Shown here: positions 14,088-20,489 of the stretch, one piece after another | Layout of the letters: each line of letters starts with the position of its first letter | Position numbering within the stretch: the first letter of the stretch is position 1 | Origin: a virus | Direction: 5' to 3' (one strand) | Virus record (IMG/VR): IMGVR_UViG_3300044294_000136 | Location: 1-24,154 of that record | DNA length: 24,154 nucleotides | The notes under the pieces: model-generated | What the model was told of the DNA's origin: nothing | Seen by the model: the letters and a program-made list of their open reading frames with translations, nothing else | The model's database searches: none | Translations under genes and position numbers: made by a program

Positions 14088-14503
14088 GGGGTCTCTCCCA
14101 GGTAGGTACGGGCCAGGCGCAGGGCAGCGTCGAAGCCGTAGACGGCCGTGACGTTGGTGGGCAGCAGGTCCGGCGGGAACATGGCGAGGATCCGTGCGTG
14201 GCCGTCCGCGATCCCTTCGAGCAGGTCCGCGGTGGCGAGGGCGACGGCGGGGTGCCACGAGGCGATGTGCGTGCCGTCAGCTCCGCCCTGCTGGTCGTAC
14301 TCGAGCCGCGCGACCGTGTGCTCGGGGTCGTGGGCCGACGACCATCCGTCACGCACCACGCGCATGTGGTCGGGTCCATCGGAGGGGTCGCCGAAAGCCC
14401 CTCCGACCGACTCCCACGGCCCGACGGTCGCCGCCTGGGCCGTGGCGCGCATCTGCTCGATCGCGCGTCGGATCGTCTCGGCGGGGGTCTCGTGCGCGCT
14501 CAT
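14084..14503 (-). CDS. Ead/Ea22-like hypothetical protein
   Basis: 139 aa. 'AAQAATVGPWESVGG' near the N-terminus and 'GTHIASWHPAVALATADLLE' in the middle repeat the order of motifs seen in the Ead/Ea22-like gene at 8071-8751, so the two are probably paralogues. The C-terminus 'GFDAALRLARTYLGE' is a helix often seen in such actinophage proteins. ATG at 14503 follows GAGGAG and overlaps the previous stop (ATGA). Role in the phage cycle unknown. Confidence 0.65.
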   Translation of the reverse strand: MSAHETPAETIRRAIEQMRATAQAATVGPWESVGGAFGDPSDGPDHMRVVRDGWSSAHDPEHTVARLEYDQQGGADGTHIASWHPAVALATADLLEGIADGHARILAMFPPDLLPTNVTAVYGFDAALRLARTYLGETP

Positions 14504-14778
14504 CGCTGCTCCTCGGGGGTGGTGCATCGGGCGGCGTGCCAGTCGGTTTCGGCCTCAGTGCGCGTCGGACGCACGACCGCGTCAGGGGTGTCGGCAGCGC
14601 GGTAGCCGTCAGGGCCGCCAGGCTTGAAGCGGCCCTCCGCGCGTGCGGCGTTGCGCGGGATGACGAGCCCGCAGCACTCGGTGGGCGTCCGCCGCCGTCG
14701 TGGACGGACGGGTCCGATGGGGGCGCCGTAGGCCGTCGGGAAGTGGCGGCGGTAGTCGTGCTCACCCACGCTGCTCAC
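14500..14778 (-). CDS. Hypothetical phage protein
   Basis: 92 aa, Arg/Pro-rich, not recognised. Adjacent Cys residues at 35-36 and one near the C-terminus (Cys85) are the only notable residues. The first start, GTG at 14778, lies 17 bases inside the end of the methyltransferase gene, with GAGGGCG upstream; a second GTG at 14769 is equally plausible. Confidence 0.58.
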   Translation of the reverse strand: MSSVGEHDYRRHFPTAYGAPIGPVRPRRRRTPTECCGLVIPRNAARAEGRFKPGGPDGYRAADTPDAVVRPTRTEAETDWHAARCTTPEEQR

Positions 14779-16507
14779 CGCCCTCGGGGCTGGCGGGGGC
14801 GAGGGCGCGGTCGAGGTGCGCGAGGAGCTGGCGGCCGACGTGCTCGGCGTAGACCGGCGGGATCGACTCCTGCATCCCCTTGACCGTCATCCAGTCGATC
14901 CCGAGGAGGGCCTGCTGGACGGCGATGGAGCGGGGGACGTAGCCGCCACCACGCTCGACCCGGGCGGCGTACCGGTCGCGGGGTGCGACCTGCGCGAGGG
15001 TCTCGCCCGCGAGCCGCTTGGCACGCCTCGAGCCGCCGTACACGCCGGCGACCTGGAGCGCCCGGTCGTGCGGGGCGTGGTCAGGCACGGCGAGGTCGAT
15101 GTTCGACTCGAACAGCCGGTGCCTGTCGAGGACAAGCCGTGTGCCGTCCTCGTCGGCCGCGGCGAGCCCGAACGACCGGCCGCAGAGCAGGACCGGGGCG
15201 ACCATCTGCGACCGGGCCTGCTCGACGTTCTCGATCACCCACGGCCGACCCGTCAGCGCCAGCAGCTCACGCGTCGCGGCGATGAGGCGCTTGTGCTTCG
15301 CGCGGGCGTCGGGGTTGCCGGCCGTGGCGATCGAGTACCCCTGGCAGTTGTGGACTACATAGCCGAACGCCACGAACGAGTGGTCCTCGGCGACGGTGAT
15401 GTCGTAAACCCGACCGAAGCCGGCGTATGCGACGGGCTTGCGCTGCTTGAACCAGTGCAGTCCGTCCACGTCTCGCGTGTACCTGCCACGCCCCGTCGTG
15501 ATGCCGACTGACCAGTAGTTGCGCTGGTTGACGGTGCGGCCTTCGATGACGACGGTGTCGGACGTGACGACCTCACGAACGTTCGCGTTGTAGCCCAGCG
15601 ACAGCGCGAGGAGCCGGAGCTGAGATGCGAGCTGCGTTGACACAGTGTTGGCCGTCCAGCCGTTCGGTCGGACGGTGCCGTCGCCAGACAGGTACCCCTC
15701 AAGGAACCGTGCCCGCTCTGCCTCGTCGCAGCCGAGCACCCATGTCGGGATCGACTTGTTGGCGGCGCCATGTCCGAACTCCGAGCGCAGCCAGGCCGCA
15801 AGTTCGACGTCCTGACGGGTGTAGCGCTCACAGGACTTCCCCGTGGCAGCCACTCGCCAGTCCGTCCCGGCCTGCTGCTCGAACTCTTCAGCCTTGCCAG
15901 ACCCAACGGCGATCATGATGCCGTCTCGACCAGTCCATCCATCGGCGACATAGCGCCCGGCGAGCCACGGGTCGCAGCACCACTCGCCGGGCGTCTGGAC
16001 GGCAAGCGGTGACGAGACGAAGTGCCCGCGGAGCTGTTCGGCGGGCGTCCAGTCGGCAGGCCCGAGGCCCCACGTCCTGCGACGAGCTGTGCTGTCGTAG
16101 GCGTACCGCTGTGGGCGGGAGTAGAAGCGGTGGTCTGGCGTGGTGGTGATGGGGCCGACCCGCACGAGCTCGCTCTCGCGCGTCATCGTGTCGGTAACGG
16201 GACGCCATCGGTTCCGATGGGTCCACACCTCGTCCCCAACGATGACTTCCTCGATCGGGACCGAGCCTCGGCGTGTGAGTACCGGGGTGCCGGCCGCGAA
16301 GCAGGGCGGGGATGCGTGGATCGCGTCGTACTCGTGGCCGTGCTGGGCGAGGTAGGCGAGGGCGTCGCCGTGGATGAAGGTGCCGGGGTAGCGGGTGCTG
16401 TGGTCGGCGATGTCGACACCGGTGACGTCGAAGCCGGCGGTCTGGTAGCCGGCCGCTGCGCCGCCCTGGCCGCAGTAGAGGTCGAGCAGTCGTGGCCGCC
16501 CCATCAC
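14762..16507 (-). CDS. DNA cytosine-C5 methyltransferase interrupted by an intein
   Basis: Precursor of 581 aa. The enzyme parts are residues 1-68 and 388-581. Motif I is 'LLDLYCGQGGAAAGYQTAGF' (7-26, AdoMet binding), the catalytic motif IV is 'ASPP' + Cys, motif VI is 'WVIENVE' (423-429) and the C-terminus has 'SIAVQQALLGIDWMT'. The intein (69-387) sits exactly between Pro68 and the catalytic Cys, which becomes Cys388, the +1 residue. Splicing joins Ala-Ser-Pro-Pro to Cys-Gln-Gly-Tyr-Ser and leaves a 262-aa enzyme. It would methylate cytosine in phage or host DNA, perhaps against host restriction; no partner nuclease is nearby. GTG at 16507 (GTGA overlap, GAGGGCGG upstream) or ATG at 16504. 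Confidence 0.9.
   Translation of the reverse strand: MMGRPRLLDLYCGQGGAAAGYQTAGFDVTGVDIADHSTRYPGTFIHGDALAYLAQHGHEYDAIHASPPCFAAGTPVLTRRGSVPIEEVIVGDEVWTHRNRWRPVTDTMTRESELVRVGPITTTPDHRFYSRPQRYAYDSTARRRTWGLGPADWTPAEQLRGHFVSSPLAVQTPGEWCCDPWLAGRYVADGWTGRDGIMIAVGSGKAEEFEQQAGTDWRVAATGKSCERYTRQDVELAAWLRSEFGHGAANKSIPTWVLGCDEAERARFLEGYLSGDGTVRPNGWTANTVSTQLASQLRLLALSLGYNANVREVVTSDTVVIEGRTVNQRNYWSVGITTGRGRYTRDVDGLHWFKQRKPVAYAGFGRVYDITVAEDHSFVAFGYVVHNCQGYSIATAGNPDARAKHKRLIAATRELLALTGRPWVIENVEQARSQMVAPVLLCGRSFGLAAADEDGTRLVLDRHRLFESNIDLAVPDHAPHDRALQVAGVYGGSRRAKRLAGETLAQVAPRDRYAARVERGGGYVPRSIAVQQALLGIDWMTVKGMQESIPPVYAEHVGRQLLAHLDRALAPASPEGGEQRG
15347..16303 (-). mobile_element. Intein with LAGLIDADG homing endonuclease domain
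   Basis: 319 codons. Splicing blocks: Cys1 in 'CFAAGTPVLTRRGSVPIEEV' (block A), 'TTTPDH' (block B, Thr and His of TxxH), 'VYDITVAEDHSFVAFG' (block F) and 'VVHN' before Cys+1 (block G, penultimate His, terminal Asn). All nucleophiles of a class 1 intein are present. The insert carries two LAGLIDADG-like motifs, 'LAGRYVADG' (precursor 182-190) and 'LEGYLSGDG' (269-277), each with its acidic residue, so the homing nuclease is probably active. The target site encodes the universally conserved Pro-Cys of the methyltransferase, a place hard to delete without killing the enzyme. Confidence 0.92.
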
Positions 16508-17508
16508 GCACCGCCCTCGGGGCTGGCGTCAGGCCGACCAGCGAGCAGGGCGACGTGACGCTCAGCCTCGGCTCGGGCGGCGTTGAGGACCGCGACCGCG
16601 GTGGCTCGGAACTCGCGCCGTCCCTCGGCGGGGATGGTGTCGTAGGTCCACGGTCCGCGGACGTGCCCGGCGAGGTCGTCGCGCATGAACGCGGCCCGGG
16701 CGCAGACGTCGAGCAAGTCGGCGGCGTCGTCTGCATAGGGGTCGATCGCATCCCACTTCGCCTGCGCGTGTTCGGCCGCCTCGCGGTTCTCGCGGTTCTC
16801 GGTCATCACCTCGCCTAGCGCTTCCTGGGAGGCGTCGTACTGCATCTGGAGGTTGGCGAGCGCCTGCACGTGGTCGGCGAGGGTGTCGGGGGCCGGACGG
16901 GTGGGCTCCTCGGGGGCGTCGTACTCGATCTGGCCGCAGTACCCACAAATCATGTAGTCGTCGCTCTGGATGAGGCGCGACCCGACGTAGAAGGCCCCCG
17001 TCATCCAGAGGTGGTTGCGGCCGAACCCGGGCACGGGGCAAGTCGGCTTCGGGTTCGGCGTGACGATGCCGAGTGGGTCGCGCGGGTCGACCTCCTTCGA
17101 GGGGGCCGGGCCGCTGCAGTCCTCGCACGCCAGGGCGTCCAGCGCGTCGCGGTCGGTGGCCGGGGGCTGCGCGGCGAGACGAGCAGCGAGGATGTGCTCG
17201 ACGGTCTCCACCAGGTCGTCCGGGTCGACGAACACGCTGAACCCGCCGCGCGTGGCGCAGATGGGGCCGTGCGGGTCGGGCGGCGTGACACCACCGCAGT
17301 CGCAGAGCAACGCGAGGCGCTCTTCGTCGGTCAGCCGGTCGGGCGTGCTCACGGCAGCCACGACCATCGCCCACACCGCCGGGTCCGTGTCGCACTCCCG
17401 CAGCACCGCCACCGGGGCAGGGTCCTCACGGGTGCCGCGCCACAGGGTCAGGTCGCCGTCGGCGTCCGGGGCGATGAAGTGGGTGGCGGGGTTGATCGCG
17501 GCGGTCAT
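16504..17508 (-). CDS. Hypothetical phage protein with several Cys pairs
   Basis: 334 aa. The N-terminal part starts 'MTAAINPATHFIAPDADGDL'. Cys clusters 'CDCGG', 'CEDC' and 'CGYC' are spread through the middle; the last, with 'HLWMTGAFYVGSRLI' before it, looks like a zinc ribbon. The C-terminal third is helical ('NLQMQYDASQEALGEVMTEN') and acidic. It reads like several short phage modules joined together. ATG at 17508 with GGAGG upstream and an ATGA overlap; the frame open upstream is shadow. Function unknown; it directly precedes the methyltransferase gene. Confidence 0.62.
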   Translation of the reverse strand: MTAAINPATHFIAPDADGDLTLWRGTREDPAPVAVLRECDTDPAVWAMVVAAVSTPDRLTDEERLALLCDCGGVTPPDPHGPICATRGGFSVFVDPDDLVETVEHILAARLAAQPPATDRDALDALACEDCSGPAPSKEVDPRDPLGIVTPNPKPTCPVPGFGRNHLWMTGAFYVGSRLIQSDDYMICGYCGQIEYDAPEEPTRPAPDTLADHVQALANLQMQYDASQEALGEVMTENRENREAAEHAQAKWDAIDPYADDAADLLDVCARAAFMRDDLAGHVRGPWTYDTIPAEGRREFRATAVAVLNAARAEAERHVALLAGRPDASPEGGA

Positions 17509-17627
17509 CGCAGCATCGCCTCCTCGGCCTCGAGCGCGTCGAGCTCGGCGTCGGTCACGTAGACGTCGCGAGGTGTGGTGACCTGCCACCGCTCGTCGGG
17601 GGTGGGGTCGAGGTCGGGCGTGCTCAT
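17505..17627 (-). CDS. Very small acidic phage protein
   Basis: 40 aa ('MSTPDLDPTPDERWQV', then an acidic helix 'DAELDALEAEEAMLR'). Both ends form ATGA overlaps with the neighbours, which is the main reason to believe in it. No function can be suggested. Confidence 0.5.
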   Translation of the reverse strand: MSTPDLDPTPDERWQVTTPRDVYVTDAELDALEAEEAMLR

Positions 17628-18118
17628 GCGGCACCGCCCTGGAGTCGCGCGACCTCGGCCTCGATGACCTTGCGTCGCTCGGGGTCGGCGTCCTGCCACT
17701 CGGCGCGCAGGGTGGCGACGCGCTCCTGGGGCGTCGGCTCAGGCAGCGGCTCGACGGTGTGGACCTTCCGCTTGCCCCGCGTCTCGGTCAGGCTCGCGGT
17801 CACCGGCTTGTCGATGTGCGAGAGCCGCGAGACACGGATGCCGCCAACGCGATCGCGGCCGAAGGTGATCGACGGGTCGCCGTACAGCTCGGCGCGACGC
17901 CCGACCCACTTGGTCGCGTCGTCACCCCAGGCGGCCACGAGGAGCTTGAGGACGGTCACGGCTGGTCGCCAGACGCGCTCGTCGCCCTCGATGAGCACGT
18001 CGTACTGCTGCTCCTTGGTGCCCTTCTTGACCCCGGCGATGGTGACGACCCGGACGATGCCGCCCAGGAAGTCCTCGTAGTTCAACTGGTCTGTCTTCTT
18101 CTCGATGGTGACCTTCAT
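17624..18118 (-). CDS. Unrecognised protein coupled to RecE-like nuclease
   Basis: 164 aa. The N-terminal ~120 residues are beta-rich with a regular pattern ('FLGGIVRVVTIAGVKKG', 'QYDVLIEGDERVWRPAVTVLK', 'WVGRRAELYGDP', 'VGGIRVSRLSHID'), consistent with an OB-like or other small beta domain. The C-terminus is a charged helix. I have the impression of a recurring actinophage family but cannot name it. It follows the nuclease gene by an ATGA overlap, where phages often place the annealing protein or another nuclease partner; no RecT, Erf or Sak motif is visible. ATG at 18118. Confidence 0.68.
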   Translation of the reverse strand: MKVTIEKKTDQLNYEDFLGGIVRVVTIAGVKKGTKEQQYDVLIEGDERVWRPAVTVLKLLVAAWGDDATKWVGRRAELYGDPSITFGRDRVGGIRVSRLSHIDKPVTASLTETRGKRKVHTVEPLPEPTPQERVATLRAEWQDADPERRKVIEAEVARLQGGAA

Positions 18119-19005
18119 GCGAGCTTCAGCTCCGTCCCCTCGGCAGGCGCCAGTCCGGCGAACTGCTCAAGGCGGTAGTAGAGATAGGTCGGCAACTCCA
18201 TGTCGGTGATCCCGTCGGAGTAGCCGGGCCAGTGATTGGCGGCTTTGCACTCGGCGTAGAGGCGGACGCAGTGGTCCACGACGCCGTTGGCGAGCAGTAG
18301 GTCCGACTCGTCGGACAGGCGCGGCACCTGTACGAGGTGGGGTGCGGCGGTCTCGACGACGACGAAAACGAACTCGGGGTTCGTGTCGAGGCCGGTCGCG
18401 CGAATGCCGCGCTTGTAGAACTCCTGCTGGCCGTAGTAGCCGAACGACGCGACGTTCTTCGCGAAGTCAGGCTGAGCCGCGGTCTTCAGATCGGGGTAGC
18501 GACGCGGCTGGTCGTTCGGAAGCCAGTCGAGCCGAGCGCGGCACTTGGTGCCGGTCGTCTCGTCCAGCCAGAACAGCGACACCTCTGGTTGACCATCCGT
18601 GAGCAGCGCCGATGCGGCAGGGTGAGCGCGCACCTTCTCGGCCATCGCGACGGCCTGTTCCAACTCCCATGCCAGGATCGGCGTGAGACCCTCGGCGTAG
18701 ATGCGGTCCCGGTCGGCCTGGGCACTCTTGGTCGAGTAGTCGCGCGCGTCGTAGGGCTGCTTCTTGACGTCCAGCGCCTGCACCGTCTGGTACTTCGCGC
18801 CCTCGCCCAGCACTAGAGCGTGCACGACCTTGCCGAGGTCGAAGTGTCGCTTCTCGACCCGCGGTGAGTGCATGTAGTGGTCGAAGTGCGCGGGCGTGTT
18901 CGGCGGCAGCAGGTGCTTGAGCGACGACCATGAGATCCAGTCGCGCTGAGCGTGGTAGACGTTCTCGTCGAGGTCGAAGTAGACGCCGGGCTTGGTGATC
19001 TTCAT
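18115..19005 (-). CDS. RecE-like PDDEXK exonuclease (exonuclease VIII family)
   Basis: Nuclease of 296 aa expected to resect double-stranded DNA ends to give 3' single strands for annealing. The N-terminus 'PGVYFDLDENVYHA' and 'ISWSSLKHLL' is typical of the family. Catalytic set: His62 in 'GKVVHALVLGE', Glu141 in 'EVSLFWLDE', Asp160 in 'CRARLDWLP', then Asp172-Leu-Lys174 in 'YPDLKTA', followed by 'YYGQQEFYKRG'. All residues of the PDDEXK site are present. ATG at 19005 follows GAGGGAG with an ATGA overlap. It would act with the SSB of this phage and possibly the next gene. Confidence 0.88.
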   Translation of the reverse strand: MKITKPGVYFDLDENVYHAQRDWISWSSLKHLLPPNTPAHFDHYMHSPRVEKRHFDLGKVVHALVLGEGAKYQTVQALDVKKQPYDARDYSTKSAQADRDRIYAEGLTPILAWELEQAVAMAEKVRAHPAASALLTDGQPEVSLFWLDETTGTKCRARLDWLPNDQPRRYPDLKTAAQPDFAKNVASFGYYGQQEFYKRGIRATGLDTNPEFVFVVVETAAPHLVQVPRLSDESDLLLANGVVDHCVRLYAECKAANHWPGYSDGITDMELPTYLYYRLEQFAGLAPAEGTELKLA

Positions 19006-19181
19006 GCCGGCTCCCTCGCGTCATCCCGGCACTCCCCGCACGCCAGCCGGCACTCGGCGCACAGGTCCCCGGCGTGCGCACAGTCGGGCTGGCCGATGTC
19101 GCAGGGCACGCAGACGACCTCGCGGCAGACGCGGCAGCGGTACGCCGCCGGGCAGCAGTCGGTTGCGACACTGATGCTCAC
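19002..19181 (-). CDS. Cys-rich small protein, likely zinc finger
   Basis: 59 aa with 11 Cys residues: 'CC', then 'CRVCREVVCVPC', 'DC', 'CAEC', 'CGEC' and His47. The spacing suits two interleaved zinc sites, RING- or B-box-like in density, though no family is claimed. GTG at 19181 is chosen for the GTGA overlap with the preceding micro-gene and GAGGACGG upstream; a longer frame exists but adds only Arg/Gly-rich residues. Confidence 0.62.
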   Translation of the reverse strand: MSISVATDCCPAAYRCRVCREVVCVPCDIGQPDCAHAGDLCAECRLACGECRDDAREPA

Positions 19182-19342
19182 GCCGCACCGTCCTCGTCCG
19201 ACCACGTGTCGCACCCGATGAGCTCGAACGCCTCGGTCACGTGCAGGTCGAAGCCGTGCGCGCGGTCCCAGAGCTTGCTCCAGGCCCAGAGTCCGGCGCC
19301 GATGACGCCGATGACGAGGGCTGCGGTCCAGTCGGAGGTCAC
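19178..19342 (-). CDS. Small single-span membrane protein
   Basis: 54 aa. Residues 5-22 ('WTAALVIGVIGAGLWAW') form one hydrophobic helix with a Gly-x-x-x-Gly-like pattern, followed by 'SKLWDRAHGFDLHVTEAFE' and an acidic tail. The GTG at 19342 overlaps the previous stop (GTGA) and its TGA overlaps the next GTG. It is the only clear membrane segment of the early region. Function unknown; an early membrane effector is one possibility. Confidence 0.55.
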   Translation of the reverse strand: MTSDWTAALVIGVIGAGLWAWSKLWDRAHGFDLHVTEAFELIGCDTWSDEDGAA

Positions 19343-19491
19343 GCCACCCACCTCCCCGGCACGTCGTCAGCAGCCCGGTAGTCGGCGATGTCGTCGTCGG
19401 TCCAGACGTCCGCCGGGTCGAGGTAGTCGCCCGCGTAGGCAGCAGCGGTCGCGTCGTCGTCGGTGGTCCAGTGGGGGTGTGGTCGCTTCAT
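19339..19491 (-). CDS. Small acidic phage protein
   Basis: 50 aa, rich in Asp, Ala and Trp ('DYLDPADVWTDDDIADYRAADD'-type sequence), which could mimic nucleic-acid charge, though that is only a thought. ATG at 19491 with AGGAGGG upstream; ATGA overlap with the previous gene. No family recognised. Confidence 0.55.
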   Translation of the reverse strand: MKRPHPHWTTDDDATAAAYAGDYLDPADVWTDDDIADYRAADDVPGRWVA

Positions 19492-19706
19492 GCGGCGGCC
19501 CTCCTGAGGGCGGTTCGGATGCGACGGGCGGTCGTCGCGGGGATCACGCTTCGGACGCGAGCGGTGCGGGTCGGGCACGGCTCCACCTGCTGGCCCGCTT
19601 CGATGCAGGCGCACCGGCCGCAAATCGGGAGCTTCGACTTGCCGATGACGGAGCCCTTGCAGGGCGGGCCGCAGACCGAGCACGGCGGCAGGGTCGGCTC
19701 GCTCAT
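19488..19706 (-). CDS. Small zinc-ribbon protein
   Basis: 72 aa. Cys9-x-x-Cys12, Cys16, Cys29-x-x-Cys32 and Cys34 form a probable zinc ribbon; the C-terminal 30 residues are Arg/Ala/Thr-rich and basic ('TARRIRTALRRAAA'), suitable for DNA or RNA contact. Starts 'MSEP' like the 12403-12585 protein. ATG at 19706 has GGAGGGGG upstream and an ATGA overlap. Confidence 0.65.
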   Translation of the reverse strand: MSEPTLPPCSVCGPPCKGSVIGKSKLPICGRCACIEAGQQVEPCPTRTARVRSVIPATTARRIRTALRRAAA

Positions 19707-19858
19707 GCCGCGTCCCCCTCCGGCAGCTCGGCGCGGTACTTGACGCCCGCGACGGTCAGGTAGGCGTGACGCTCGCCCAGCTCGATGGGGACGCCGGTGC
19801 GGAAGGACAAGTCCTCGAGCGCGTCGGGGGTGAGGGTGAGGGCGGTGGAGGTGCGCAT
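19703..19858 (-). CDS. Small hypothetical phage protein
   Basis: 51 aa: 'MRTSTALTLTPDALEDLSF', 'TGVPIELGERHAYLTVAGV' and 'KYRAELPEGDAA'. It reads as a compact beta protein. Its ATG shares one base with the previous stop (TGATG) and its TGA overlaps the next ATG. Not recognised. Confidence 0.55.
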   Translation of the reverse strand: MRTSTALTLTPDALEDLSFRTGVPIELGERHAYLTVAGVKYRAELPEGDAA

Positions 19859-20148
19859 CAGGCCACCTCGTACCCGGCGTTGCGGAGGGCCTGGGCGTGG
19901 TCGGTGCCACCCTGGAAGGACCCGTCCAGCTCGCCCCAGTTGAGGACGTTGCCCTCGGCGTCAGACCCGAAGATGTAGGTCTCGGGGCCGGAGAGGGCAC
20001 CGACGGCGCTGACCCAGACGTGGTCGAAAGTGAACTTCTCGCCGTCGTACTCGGTGTGCTCGATCGGCGGCTCGACGCGGTACACGCGCCCGTCGCCCGT
20101 GCCGTTGCGCTGCTTGACGAAGGTGGCGACCTTCTTCTCGTCGGTCAT
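19858..20148 (-). CDS. Hypothetical phage protein
   Basis: 96 aa, beta-rich: 'RVYRVEPPIEHTEYDGEKF', 'FDHVWVSAV', 'PETYIFGSDAEGNVLNWGEL', ending with a helix 'DHAQALRNAGYEVA'. No family is named. ATG at 20148 with GAAAGG upstream. It opens the tightly packed gene chain after a 74-bp spacer. Confidence 0.68.
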   Translation of the reverse strand: MTDEKKVATFVKQRNGTGDGRVYRVEPPIEHTEYDGEKFTFDHVWVSAVGALSGPETYIFGSDAEGNVLNWGELDGSFQGGTDHAQALRNAGYEVA

Positions 20149-20174
20149 GACGTAGCCTTTCGGTGGATCGGATG

Positions 20175-20207
20175 AGCCCCGTGGTGCTGTGGAAGGTGCG
20201 CGGGGCT
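20175..20207 (-). other. Inverted repeat in spacer after the excisionase-like gene
   Basis: AGCCCCG (20175-20181) and CGGGGCT (20201-20207) face each other across 19 nt in a 74-bp spacer, the only gap among early genes 3 to 31. It could be an attenuator, an RNA processing site or an antitermination site; there is no T-run on either strand. Confidence 0.35.
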
Positions 20208-20222
20208 TGTCTGTGGGTGGGG

Positions 20223-20489
20223 TCAGCGGGACCTGGCGGCCGAGCGCTTGGTCTGGCCGGGGATCACGAGGGGCCGGTCCGTCTCGGGGCGCTCCGTGTG
20301 CATCCGCTCGATCTGCTCGACCATCTCCCGCGTCCACCGGAACTTGGTCCGCGAGATGCGGATGGCCGGCCAGTCGTTCGCGTTGCGCAGGTCGTGCAAC
20401 TCGCGGCGGTCGCGGAGGCCGAAGTGCTTGATCATGTCGTCCTCGCTCAGCAGGTTCTCGGGAACCTGGGCGGCTGGTCGGGCGCTCAT
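20223..20489 (-). CDS. Excisionase-like HTH DNA-binding protein
   Basis: 88 aa. Residues ~13-60 ('LLSEDDMIKHFGLRDRRELH', then 'WPAIRISRTKFRWTREMVEQI') have the winged-helix layout of MerR/Xis-type proteins: a helix-turn-helix followed by a basic turn with the characteristic 'RISRTKFRWT' strand. The C-terminal tail is basic. It may steer the integrase to excision or act as a small regulator; the sequence cannot decide. ATG at 20489 overlaps the antirepressor stop (ATGA). Confidence 0.68.
   Translation of the reverse strand: MSARPAAQVPENLLSEDDMIKHFGLRDRRELHDLRNANDWPAIRISRTKFRWTREMVEQIERMHTERPETDRPLVIPGQTKRSAARSR

Noticed and set aside
14762-16507. Methyltransferase read as two adjacent or fused genes
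   Set aside because: The frame is continuous and the insert has complete splicing blocks ending His-Asn-Cys; joined flanks rebuild the Pro-Cys motif exactly.
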